Positions 13,901 through 26,943 of a stretch of DNA of 64,000 bases are shown one piece after another. The notes beneath the pieces are model-generated. The model had not been told where the DNA came from. It saw only the letters and a program-made list of their open reading frames with translations, and ran no database searches. Origin of the DNA: Synanceia verrucosa (Eukaryota; Chordata; Actinopteri; Perciformes; Synanceiidae); assembly GCA_029721515.1 (NCBI GenBank), contig CM056552.1:11331001-11395000 (forward strand). The letters run 5' to 3'. Position 1 is the stretch's first letter; every line of letters starts with the position of its first letter. A program made the translations under genes and the position numbers.

Positions 13901-16900
13901 ACTCTGTTCCTACATTACAAGACTGTGAACACAAGGCAATGAGCAAGAGGAAAGTCAGTGCATGAGTGAGCCGACATTTGGGTAAAAGAGTGGTCAAAGG
14001 CAAGAGAACCCCCAAGGACCGCTAGCGAGACAGCTGAGCTCATGGAGAGACAAGGAGCACAGATGGGCTAATACCTGAATGAAGGCCTCCATATTGCCGT
14101 TAAACAGCTTACGGTTAAAAATGGAGCGAGGTCTAGACTTCCGCATTCTCTGGGGTTTAGGGGGAAGAGTGGGGGGCCTGGGGAGATGGTGGGGGGTGTA
14201 CGGTTGGTACAGGGTAAATAAGAATACTGCTATTGGTATACACATACAAAATACACACTTATATGTTTGTTGTCTTATACGTTTGTTTGTCTTTAAGTAA
14301 AATATTCACCTCCAAATTTGAAATAACATGAAAAGATTAAAACCACTCTTATATCTCTATGTTAAATATGAAGCTAAAGCCAACAATTGGTTAGCTTAGC
14401 TTAGCACAAAGACTGGAAATGGGGAAACAGCTAGCCTGGTGTGGTTTAGGTAATTCAAGCTAGCTAACGCTCTGCTAATGCTTCATGTTTAGCATAAAAT
14501 CATGAGCGCTGTACTGACCTTCTAACCTAACTCTTGGCCAGAAAGCAAAGAAGCATATTTCCTCAAATGTCAAACTTTAAATTGACCCTTAGACTGAGCT
14601 ACTGCAGCAAATTTTATGTTAATGATGACAGGGAATTATCACACACAAAATTCAATAACAATTTGATAGCATTTAACAGAATGTACTATCGTTCAGAATG
14701 AGTAAAAGTCAAACATGTATTTGAGCCTGGCTGTCGATATGATTTCATTTTCTGTTAACTTAAAAATAGAATGAGTGGCATTTAATCTTAACATATTTTT
14801 ATAGATTAAAACTGGGAAGAACAACTCAGAGCACCACCTTCTCTGATTAGAATCAAAGACTTTGTTCAACAAATAAGACTCCCACACTGTGATCTCATTC
14901 CTGCCACATCCAGGGTCACTAGAAGGATTTTAACACACCACCGCCAACTTCATTCACCCCCTTGTCATTGGACGTCTTACCTTGTTGTTCCATATTCAGC
15001 CCTCTCCCCTAAAAGAAAAAAAAAAACAGAGAAAGAGCCAAAATTAGTACAGGCTAGTTTTACAATCACAGAAGTTAGCTGTACGGTTCAGTGCTGGCTG
15101 ACTATACGAGGCTGGCAGATGGAGTCGGAAAGGGGTGTTATGAGAAAACGGGCATCTATTCATGCCGGCTCAATGGGGTGAGCGCCATGGCTGCATTTGA
15201 CTCAGCGCCAGGCAGCAGTCATTCAGCGGTTGCCCTAGAAACGGCACAAGAGCCCCCAGAAGGTGATAGCTTGTCTACTCGCTCTGCAAAGTGAAAATGT
15301 ATCCAGGGGCAACAAGAGTGGGAGGTTTGTGGAAGCTGATTTGTACAGTGTGATGATTTCATGATATCTGCGTCCACATTCACACTCATCTGACTGTACG
15401 CAAAGTAATTAAGAGCCCCCTTTGATCAGTCAATCAGAAATGTTTGTTTAAGGATCACGTCATGCGTAAAGCAGCTTCCAGCACAGTCCTACTTAATGTC
15501 AAACACACATAAGCCCAACCTTAAAGCAGACATTGTCAGCCTGTATATAAATATATGTAAGGAATGTACATTTCAGTCACTCTCTTGGTTTATGTTAATG
15601 CATATTAAATAGGAAGAATACATGAAAATTAAAGGTGGGAATCTCTACACACCTCACGATTCTGATTCATAAGTCAAAGATTTGATTCTATATAGATTAT
15701 CAATGCATCTCAATGCAACAATTTCCTTATGTATATTTCCCTGCATGAAAAAAATGAATATATATACAAATCTAAGTTTGCGAATCAGTTTGCGAATCAG
15801 TTTGCGAATCAGTTTGCGAATCACTTGCTACTTTTGTGATGTTCATTATAGAAAATCAACATACGGTATAAGTTACTTATCTAATATTTTATTAGATAAA
15901 AGGCTTTTCTTGTCACTTTTTTTCAAATTTTGCAATTTTGCAATTTTGTCCATGTGGCATTGCGACACGAAATGTGTTTTCGCAGATTTGTGGTATTTCC
16001 AAAGTATTTAATTTGCCCCCACGCCTTCCCCTGACCTGACCTCATAAAATCCAAAATGCCGCTAAATGCTGCAAAATGCAGCTTTTAAGAACCTGGTTCA
16101 GGACGTAAACATTTGTTGCTCGCCATCGCAGCTGAAAACCCATCACATGTGATTGGTGGACATGAGTGTAGCAGAGTTCTATAGAGAATTTGCAATGCAT
16201 TGAAGAATCAATTATTTTTCCCACCCCTAATGAAAACCCCTCAAATACAGTATGATGACTTGTAAAGTGAATGACAAGTTCAAATCAATTCATTTCCACC
16301 ATCTATCAATCTATCTACAATTCAAACATTTGGTTTGGGTTAATCTGTATTAAAAATATGAACAAAACACGGCATGTCATAGCCTTCAAGTACTACTATA
16401 ATTTTGCATTCAATCTCCAAAACCGTAAAACTCCAATAGATGATGGATTTCTGATTATAGAGTACTTCACTGAGTGATGCTGCTTTACCCACTTCACACT
16501 AAATCTAATGTAAAAGACAGACCCCCAACCACTGCCACAGTACAGCACAGTAAATGTCACCTTCTCCGAGCGTCTGCTTCAGAAGGTCATGCTTGGCCTG
16601 CAGCTTCACAATGAGGTTGCTGCCATTCAAGAATTCTTTGTATTTCTGCAGATGGAACAAATAAAAGGACAAATGGTTATTTCTAGTCATAATGTCCACT
16701 CTCCATGTTGCGGTGCTCTCATTTGTCTCAGAACTCACAGTGAAGTAGAAGCCCTCAGTCTCCTGCTGATTGGCTCGTCTCTTAACGATGTTTGCCTTGC
16801 TCATGTAGGAGTCGGAGGAAGCCGATTTGACCGACTCTGTGGACTGGCTGTGCTGGAAGGCCTCTGAAACATCGAAATCCTCCACAGTGAGCATGTCTTG

Positions 16901-19900
16901 AAGGGTCTGCATGGTGGCATCAAGAGTCTTCCTCACCTGACACACACACACACAGCATACAAACACAGTTCAATTGTTTCATTTAAATTCTAAACAACTA
17001 CGATTACAATATCTTTGCTATATATAGTTACATGAGATCAGTATGAAATGACTGAGAAAAACAACAAACAATATTGTAATTCTACCCCATATTTCCAATA
17101 CATCTTTTCAACATCACAAACAAACAGCCAGCCGCAGTCTGAGATTATTATTATGACATCACTGCAGGCCATTTTCACGGCAGCTTGACTGACACACCCT
17201 TAACAACACAGTAATTAGCTTCCTAGCACAAGGCATCGTTACATGAAAGATTAACTATGCTCCTTCCATGTGAGGCAGACAGGAAGGTGGTGTGCATTTC
17301 CATATTCATAACAGACATGTAGTGATACACGCACACACCCTAATGGCCTTTAAACAGGTCTACGTGAGTCACAGTGGCTTTGGTGGCTCCGGGCCAGGGA
17401 GCATGCTGGGAGATCGGATGAGAGACGACCCCACAGGTCAGTGTCAGGTTAAAGATGGAGAGAAATGCAGTGTGACAGAGGTAAGGGTGTTGGCTGCCAA
17501 TCCCAGTTTAAAACATAGCAGCCAAAGATAGTATTAAAACACTTTATATCTGACAAACAGTCCTTTGAGGAGTGATGGACTGTAAGATCTTTACACAAAA
17601 GAAATGATCTGCCAGATCTACTGGGACCCCACAACTGAAGCAGCTTATAAAATAAAATGTTTTTGTGGTCTGACATTTTGGAAAATGTGCTCGTTATCGG
17701 TGGTGAGATGACAAGATTCATGCTACTCTCACACCTTTATAGTGATGTTAGCTTAGCTTAGCACAAATACTGAAAATGGTCAACAGCTAGTCTTGATCTG
17801 TCCCAAGGTAACAAAATATTCATGTAAAACTGTTCCTTTAAAAGTGCTATATTTTGGATAAGAAATCACAATAAAGAACACCCAACATATAGAGCAGCAG
17901 AACCTTACTCCCTGTGAAGGCATTCATATCTTGCCACTTCTCAATAACCTGGTGATATACAGTGGCCTCTACCTATTAAATGTCTATGACTCACACTATT
18001 ACTGTATGTCCACACCATGCAACTCTACTGCATGAAGTGTTTTCTTTAATTTTTCACCAACAACTGATTGTATTTAATATAATCTTATATAACTTTCTCA
18101 TTGAAATTTCTTTGTGCTTTGGTAAATAAATCTTTTTGACTTGTGTGAACTTTATTTTATTTATTTTTTCACCATGCCTCATATACAATACAGTGATATA
18201 CAAACATATTGCACACATACAAATGTTACATATCATGTCAGGGTTTCCTGCAGAACTGGGCTTTCAGCATTTAAATAAAATAAATAAATACAACTTATAC
18301 CTCCTTCAGGGTAAAAAGAGCATTGTGTTATCTCACACAGCACAAAATACATAATTAATGAGTTGGGCTATCATTTAGGCCATTATCTACTAAGTAAATG
18401 GATTACAAGATGACACGTCAAGCTCTGGGTGGCTTATCACCTCAGCTATTTCCTGGAGGAAACCCGGCATGCTGTATATGAGTCATAGACTCAATATATT
18501 TGGCCATATGTCCTCTGCCGATTCAGCAGAAAGAAACATTACTGTGTGGAGCATACTCGCAGTGAGCTTTCTTCATTTTGAAACGCTGACACTGCCTACC
18601 TTCAGCCCTATGAGACTTGTGTGCACGCTCACCTCTTCATTTTCTATCCTCAGCGTTGCCAGGCGAGACTGCAGCTGGTGGTAGCGCATCAACAGCTCTG
18701 TCTGGACCGGCTGCTGTGCACTCACCTGACACACCTGGGATTAAGACAGAGAGGAAGGTTCACCAGGAGGATTCCACACAGAGAACAAGTGACACTAAGT
18801 ATGAAGAATAACACTTGAAAACAAACCAGTCTTCCAGCTCTATTCTCTAGTGACTCACCTCATCCCCCATGTGTGGCTGATAGTCGAAGCGTGCTGGAGG
18901 ACAGAAGATCTGGCTGTGCATGTCCATACACTTCAGCTTGTCTCCTCTGATGTCCAGAGCATCTACCGCTCCCTCCAGCAGGTCCAGACCCTCGTGGCGA
19001 GAAGTCTCCAGACTGTACTCTGCAGACAGATAGGTCCTCAAGCTGCGTGCCAGGCTCGCATGGAAACCTAAGTCACAACACTGAGGACAAGAAGTAAAAC
19101 ATACTGTATAATGACCATAAAAATATATGGAACATACAAAAAGAAGCACAGAGACTTAAAACATGTGCATCTTTGGCTCAGACAGTAATTACTTACATCT
19201 ATCATGTCCGAGACATCATGGATGTAGTATTTGGCCACCAGGGCATTGGTAGCTGCCAGATTGAGAAGATAGTCGTTCCGGGCTTTTGTGCATTTCAGCT
19301 TGTTTTCAAAGTACTTGGCTTGTCTCTAGGGAGAGAGTGAAAGAGTGTCTTGTCAATGCCAGGATTATATTTGTAATACTTTGCACAATAGCTGCATTTT
19401 CCTGTGACATTTTGTGCAAATAGTGACCTAGTGAAATTCAAGAAGGTCATTATAAATATATATGTAGTTGAATGTCGGTCCAGTGTGTGTAATGATCATC
19501 ACATTGTAGCATGAGACAGACCTTCTCCTTCATTTTCTCCATCTTCTTGACGGAGCTCCTTCGCTGTGGACGCTCATCATGACCGTAGCGCAGCAGACTG
19601 GATCCAACGTCATTGGCCTTACCAATGTGCTTTTCTTCCTGTTTCTCTGCCTCCTTCAGCTTGCTCTCAGCGCTGAGGCTCTCAGTGTGGTACATGTGGT
19701 ACGTCTTCATCACCTGTAACAACACACATCGACTGTCAGACCGAGGTTCAAATTACACAGTGGCTACACCACAACTTTCACACTATTACTGCAGCAATGT
19801 GATTAAAACTGTCAGAAACATTTCATATGGGAATATAGCAATACCCAAAAGTATGCAATAAATTAAATCACCAGTGCAAACATGTGGCCTCCCACCCAAA

Positions 19901-22900
19901 AAGAGCTGTGTCAAACTATCCGAGTCCACCCCGTTCACTAATGAGGAGCTCAGGTGGCAACGAAAATCTCACAATTCTAGCCCAGCGCCCCCAGGGCCAC
20001 AGCAGGAAACACGCAATGGTGAGACAAACGTTTCGAACATGAACATTAACAATGTGTTTTTTTTCATTTCCAGTACCTCATTGTGGCGAAGATGGAACAC
20101 AGTTATGAAAAATTTTTAGAGCTCCTGAAAGTCCCTGAAAGTCTCAGAGCAGCCTTTCGGGGGTGCTTGAAGCCCTCTCCAGGGAGCCGAACTCCCCTTA
20201 GCTCCCCAGTAATTTGGACACTGTGTCAGACTCCACTCTGGACCACGGGCATCACAGTCAAACTAAGACTTTTTTAAAAGGGATGTGTTATTGTCCAGTT
20301 CACTTTATTTTTCTTTCAAAGGCCAAATCTTAACAAGCTGGTTAGCAAACAAACAAAAACAGTAAACAATTTATTCACACACAAAAAAGTATGACACTGT
20401 AAATATTACCTGTTAATGGCAGAGCCTGATCCATAGCAGGGCAAATGTGTCCAACAACATGATAAGGACAAGTGCATTTATTACTTTGATAAAAAGAGTA
20501 AATCTCTTTTACTTCAGTCATATAGCAACTGCACCAAAACCAAACAGCACATATTGAACCTTGTGTGTGTCGTTTGCAGGTTATCCAGTTTATGGCCACA
20601 TAATCATGCCACGGCTGCTGAAGTGAACTAATATAATCCTAGAATATACATATTTTTACACTCATGAACATGGAGTGACACTTGTTCGTGGAAGCTGGGT
20701 ATGTCTGTCTTCAACACAGTCTTGTAGTAGCAAGTACAGTGTGTATCACTACAAGCACCGCTCCAAATATTATCTATACTTCCATCACTGCTTTAGAGGC
20801 ATGTGCCATAAACATGTTCAACAGAAATGTTTAATAGGAAGCTTGAGTCGACAGTACAATTAAACAACATCTGCTCCTCCATCACTCACTCCCAAGTTCT
20901 GGTTTCCTAGCAACCCTGACTGAAGCAGACATGCAGAGGACATCGAAATCGATCAGCAGTGGAGGAAGGAGGTTACAAAGTGACAGTGAGCAACCACCCC
21001 AGCTACCCATGAAACAAGAAACTACTTGATTCCCACAATGCAGCAGCAGATCAATAGCAACCTCACAAAGAAGAATCCACCTGATACCGAATTTTACTTT
21101 TAGCTCAAAAATTATGATCAAAATAACTTGTATGATTGTCAATTTGTTGAAGGGATATAACTTTATCCAGCCTAAATCTTAACAGACTGCTGCAATAACT
21201 TGAGCTGTGCTCTGCGCTGCAGACAGGCATTTAATAATGCATGAATCAGAGAGAGGAAAAAATCAATATCAGTAAAGCAGCAAAGGGCTGTATAGTGTTA
21301 CATGTGAGAATGTTTTTCATGTGCTTTGTTACATACAGTCATGGAAAAAATTATTAGACCACCCTTGTTTTCTTCAATTTCTTGTTCATTCTAATATCTG
21401 GTACCACTAAACGTATAATACAATGAACACAACAAAAAATGCAGCTGGTCACATAATACTTTATGTCCTATTTGACATTCTTAAGCTTAATTGATTCCCA
21501 GGGTATATAAGAGGCCATTTCATGTCACAAGCAGCACTGCACATGCAAAGGCCTAGAGTGGTTTCCTGCTTACATTCAAGCCGTAGCACAATTCAGAAGT
21601 TGTCAGCTCTCACATAATGCCTAAAACAAAAGAATTATGTGAAGCAACAAAGGCAGCCATCTTGGCACTGCTGGAAATTGGCATGAGTGAGAGACAGGTA
21701 GCGAAAAAACTGAAGATCTCCAAGACAGCCGTTCATTCCAACAAAAAAAAACAAGCTGAACATGGCACTACCAAATTGCTACCTGGCCGTGGCAGGAAAC
21801 GTCTTTCTACCCCACGAGATGACCGTGCACTCATCCGTTCCTGTGTCAGGAATCGTCGTCAGACCTCCAGGGACCTTAAAAATGAGTGGGCACTGTCGAG
21901 AAATGTGACTTGCTCGGCAAGGACAGTTCGAAACCGACTTGTTGAAGCTGGTTTGAAGTCACACAGAGCACGCAAGAAGCCCTTCATCAATGAAAGGCAG
22001 AGGAAGGCCGGTTACTCTTTGCTCGAGACCACAAGGATTGGACTGTTGATGATTGGGCTAAGGTTCTCTTCAGTGATGAATCCAATTTTGAATTGATGCC
22101 CACTCCAGCCAACTTACTGGTTAGGAGGAAGCCTGGAGAAGCTTACAACCCAGACTGTCTTGCCCCTACAGTAAAACATGGGGGTGGATAAGTCATGATC
22201 TGGGGTTGTTTCAGTCTGAGTGGAACAGGGCAAATGCAATTGTGTGAAGGCCGAATGAACCAGGTCAAGTACAGGACTACCCTTGAAAACAGTCTTCTTC
22301 CATCAGCTGGAAAACTCTTTCCTGCCTCGAATGACTGGATTTTCCAACTAGACAATGCCCCTTGCCACACGGCAAGGTCAGTTAAAGCCTGGATGGAGAA
22401 CCACAACATTCGCACCATGCCTTGGCCTGCTCAATCACCAGATCTTAATCCAATTGAAAACCTGTGGAAAATCATCAAACTCAAAATGGAGAACCACAAG
22501 CCCAAAAACAAAGAAAATTTGTTTGAATTTGTCCAACAGGAATGGGCTGCTGTGACAGCAGAACAATGTCAGAAGCTGGTGGAGAGCATGCCAAGACGCA
22601 TGGCTGCAGTCATCAAAAACAATGGTTATGCAATCAAGTATTAACTCTTGTGTGTATCATGTGTTTAAAGCAAACAGAAAAGAAAACATGGAATGCTTAA
22701 AAGTAGTGTTTTGGCGGTACAATGCCATAGCTATTGATGTAAGAATTTAAGTAATTTTGGTTATTATCAAGAAAACCATGGAAAATGAATAATCCTTAGT
22801 TCTTAAATTAAACTCTCATGAGCTATTTTTGTTGTTATCATTATAATTGTCCAAACAAATGTACCTTTAGTTGAGCCAGGCATTAAAACTAACAAGAAAT

Positions 22901-25900
22901 TGAAGAAAACAAGGGTGGTCTAATAATTTTTTCCATGACTGTACATGTATTAGAGATTCAGTGCGCATTCACTCATACCAAACATCCTTTTAAAAGTTAA
23001 GAGTGTGAGTTGTGTTACATAATCCACTTTTACAGTACTTTGCTATATTCAGCAAAAAAAAAAAAACATATCAGCACTAAGCGGCTTTCTGTCTTCAGTC
23101 CAAACTTCAAATAGTTCACTTTAAAGCATTATGGAGCAATTACAGTTACATTTGTTAAAAGACAAAAAAGATTTAAGTCATGTTCTGTGATCATAATTAT
23201 TGTTTAAATCTGACTTTAAAAGTTGCAAGAAAAGCCTGACATGCTTCATCATACATAGTGGAGGCCCACTGTTGTTTGCCATTTATTTCCATGAGTAAAA
23301 ACATTTCAAAATCATCTCCTCCCCTCCTGGGGTTTTCCACCAATCACACCCTGGTTATATGTTCACAATCAGTTTTACAGCACAATGACAAATGTGTCTT
23401 AAGTAATAAACCTAACTTTGCACAAATATTCTCAATTACCTTTGATTTATCACTTAGGGTTTTTATTCGGTGTCTTTAGAGGTGTAATGCAGATGATTAA
23501 GTGTGCAGCAAGACAATGCTGAATTATGCAGAATGACCACCAGTACATCCATCCACCCATTATCTACCGCTTATCCTCATAGGGTCGCAGGGGGGGCTGG
23601 AGCCTATCCCAGCTGTCTTAGGGCGGAAGGCAGGGTACACCCTGGACAAGTCGACAAGCCACCTCATCGCAGGACACATAGAGACAGACAACCACTCACA
23701 CTCTCATTCACACCTACGGTCAATTTAAATTAGCCAATTAACCTAATCCCCATGTATGTTTTTGGATGGTGGGAGGAAGCGGGAGTACCCGGAGAGAACC
23801 CACGCAGACACGGGGAGAACATGCAAACTCCACACAGAAAGGCCCGGGATTCGAACCCGGTACCTTCTTGCTGTGAGGCAAGAACACCACCATGCCACCC
23901 ACCACCAGTACACCAACTATGTTATAAGTGTGTGGTCTTTTTACCTGTACAGATTTAAATTCTACAATATACAATAATGGTAGAATAATGGTATGATCAC
24001 ACTGTAATATATCTGAAATTACTACTAAGTCCATTGATGTATTGAGGTGTAACTCAAGAGAGATTCACATGTTATTCTTTGTTTCATTCTTACTAGTCAG
24101 TTCAATTAAATGAGCTCAGTTTACAATGTCAACTCGCCGCATGATTTGAATCATAGTAACTGATTCTTTTTACAGATTATCCTTTGAAAAATGACTAACG
24201 ATCATGATATCAGTGAGTAATTAGACCCAGAAAGAAGCACTGTGCTGTGTTTGCTGCACTCTGTCCCACATACAGCAGATGATATCACTGCATCACTTCG
24301 CTCTCATCACCCAAATGATGAGGCATCGGCACTGAACACAGCTGCTATCTATCTGCACCAACACACACAGACCAATTCTGTATGTTCAATGCCATGTGTG
24401 TACACGTGTTTCCGCATGTTTATTGTGTGTACACTGCAACATGTAACAACACACAGGCAGATGTGTGTGTGATTACATGTGACAGCAGCTCGTGTGTGCT
24501 GGAAGCACGTCTGCAGCACAGGCTGCTGAGTACGCTTGAAGCGCTGCCAGTGGCAAGAACGCTCTCCCCTTCAACTGATGGAGAACTTCACAGAGGAAGG
24601 AAGAATGCAAATTTTCTCCTTTCACGACCTCAGGAGATGGAAGATATGACCTGTTAGAGGCTGTACTGCTGATAAGGCATATCTGATGTGTGCAGTGGCA
24701 GGCCAGCTGCTGCACAGGTTACAGGTGTGGGTCTGAAAAACAGCTTTGGCTCAGGACTGAAAATCCAGAGGCTTACATAGAGGAAAAGTAAAACATACAG
24801 GCTGCTGTAAACAAAGAAATGTTAAGCATGATAAGTGTTTAACTCACAGTGTAGAGCTCATTGGTGACTTTCACCAACTCCTCATGCATCTGCACCCCGA
24901 TGTCTTTGCTCTGTAAAAGAGAAAAAATGTGATAAATGAAAGCAAGTAATTAAGCATCAAGAGCTAAGAACTGGATTACCTGATAGAATTGTTTCCCACA
25001 AGTGAAAAACTAGGTGCCAGTTATATTTGGTACATGAGGGATATCAGCAGCCACTGAAATGCTGTCATTACTCTGCACCAGAGAAGATCTCATACAATGC
25101 CCAAAGTGCACATGTAGACAAAAATAGAACAGTGCAGTAACTGCAGCACATTTCCCAAGGAGTTGTGTCACAGTTTCAGCTCAGTTACAGGCGCTAAGAG
25201 CCTATGATGAATTGGCCATGTCCCATGATGGGGCTTATAGTCCAAGAGGAGGAATGGGGCCAGTAGAGAGCGACTCGGAAAATCCTGTTGAGGGGATATG
25301 GAGCGCCGCTGAGCCCGATCAATCCTGTTTTTTTGCAACCTCTCAGGGACCACTTGTCAGAACAGCAACCTTGCATTTTCACACGCGATAAGAATTAAAC
25401 TTAACGAACGTGAGTTGATTCATTAGCAGTGACACTGCACTGCAGTTCAACCAGGAAGCTACAGGATAACAGGATTACTGTTTTGGAGAAGCTTCTCACA
25501 ATTTGAGCTTCTCGCAGAGGGAGAGTTTTTTCTGCAGGCAGCTATTAGTCCTCCTCTTTTTTTTTGATGGCTGCAAGCCATCGCAGTCTCTTAAAGTCTT
25601 CCATCGTGACAGCACAAAGCCCCCTAGAGGGCATAAATTACTGTAGACTCCTGCCGCTGTCAAACGATACTGATCTAGGACCCCCAAAGCAGACTGTACA
25701 TCACTGCCCCTGAACCACAGGCACTCCCACACGTATCATATTTTACATACTGTACATACGCCTTATGAGATGTGAGAGCAAAACCAAGAACATGACTGTT
25801 AGACAAATGCATTATGTGACATGAACATTTCATTACTGAATGTGTGGGTGACGAGGGAGATGAGGTGTAAAGAGCATTAGAAAAGGTTAGTGATCTAAAT

Positions 25901-26902
25901 AGGGAGCAAACTGAGCATGACATTTAGAATGACAACACACAGGATAATGAGGGGGGTTAAAATAGAGTTCAGTTTTACTATAGGCACACAGTAGTTTCAC
26001 ATTAACCAGGATCTACTGTAAGGCTAAAGTATCATCAGGGAAACCTCAGTGATGGATGGGAACAGTCAACTCAACGGACATTATTTAAAACCCGACTAAA
26101 GTAGCCTGGAGAACCTTACAGTTAAACATTGCACTGTTATTGAAGGACTGATTAAACATCATTTGTCACCACAAGAGACAATGACACAGACACAGTGAAG
26201 CTAATCACATCCTTGGCATGAATTGTCTTAGATTAGCCCTCAGAAGGAACAAGCAGACTAATGAGGCATAAAATATACTGTACGTCCTGATGCATTTCAA
26301 CATATTTTTACATATTTTTGTTGGTGTGGCGTCATCTTCTCAGCTGTGGGCATCAGTGATGCGATTTGAGCAGATCAGTTCTGTGCCTGTGTGCGTTAGT
26401 GACGGTCAGGGCTGCATGCCCTCATTCATTTCATTCACATTCTGACCTTTTTGAAGAGTCTGATGACATCCTCGCCCACGTGTGCCAGGCGGACAATGAC
26501 GTTGTTGTTGTAGATGTCACTGAGCGTGGCGTGGTCTCTGCTTTCCCGTCTGGTCTGGTCCAAGACCAAATACCAGCAGTTCACAGTGGAGAGGAGATTC
26601 TGGTCCTTTCTGAAACAGAGTAGAAGACTTATCAACGAACACTGTAATATTCAGACCACACAGTATATTATCTATATTACTGCCTGCAACTCAAGGGAAA
26701 CAAAGCAGCTAAAGCCAAACACTCCTTATTGTTGTATAACTAATTCTTCATCAAAACACTGACAGAACTTCATGTCTGTTTACTTAAACACAAAACATGC
26801 TGTCTTACAGACCGTACAGATCTTACATTTACAGAGATCAAGGGGTCACCACACATGTAGTGAGGAATCAGCAATAAAGGAGGCAGCTGTACACACACAC
26901 AC

Positions 26903-26943
<41 letters not shown>

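Larger units (their letters stand above)
21336..22941 (+). mobile_element. Tc1-like DNA transposon with perfect 51-bp inverted repeats
   Basis: The 1606-bp element starts CAGTCATGGAAAAAATTATT and ends with the exact reverse complement. The inverted repeat is identical over 51 bp (21336-21386 and 22891-22941). It is flanked by TA on both sides (21334-21335 and 22942-22943), the Tc1 target duplication. It contains one degraded transposase gene. Identical ends argue for recent insertion and possible trans-mobilisation by a relative. It lies in srgap3 intron 4. Confidence 0.96.
19714..24847 (-). other. srgap3 intron 4 (transposon-rich)
   Basis: A 5.1-kb intron that contains the Tc1 element (21336-22941) and a SINE (23548-23900). 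The remaining sequence has no recognised exon. About 3 kb is neither repeat nor coding by eye. Confidence 0.7.

Noticed and set aside
23738..24034. Minus-strand open frame containing KVPGSNPGPFCVEF
   Set aside because: It is translated from the SINE body. Its B box is part of a SINE, not a functional tRNA gene, because no cloverleaf partner arms exist.
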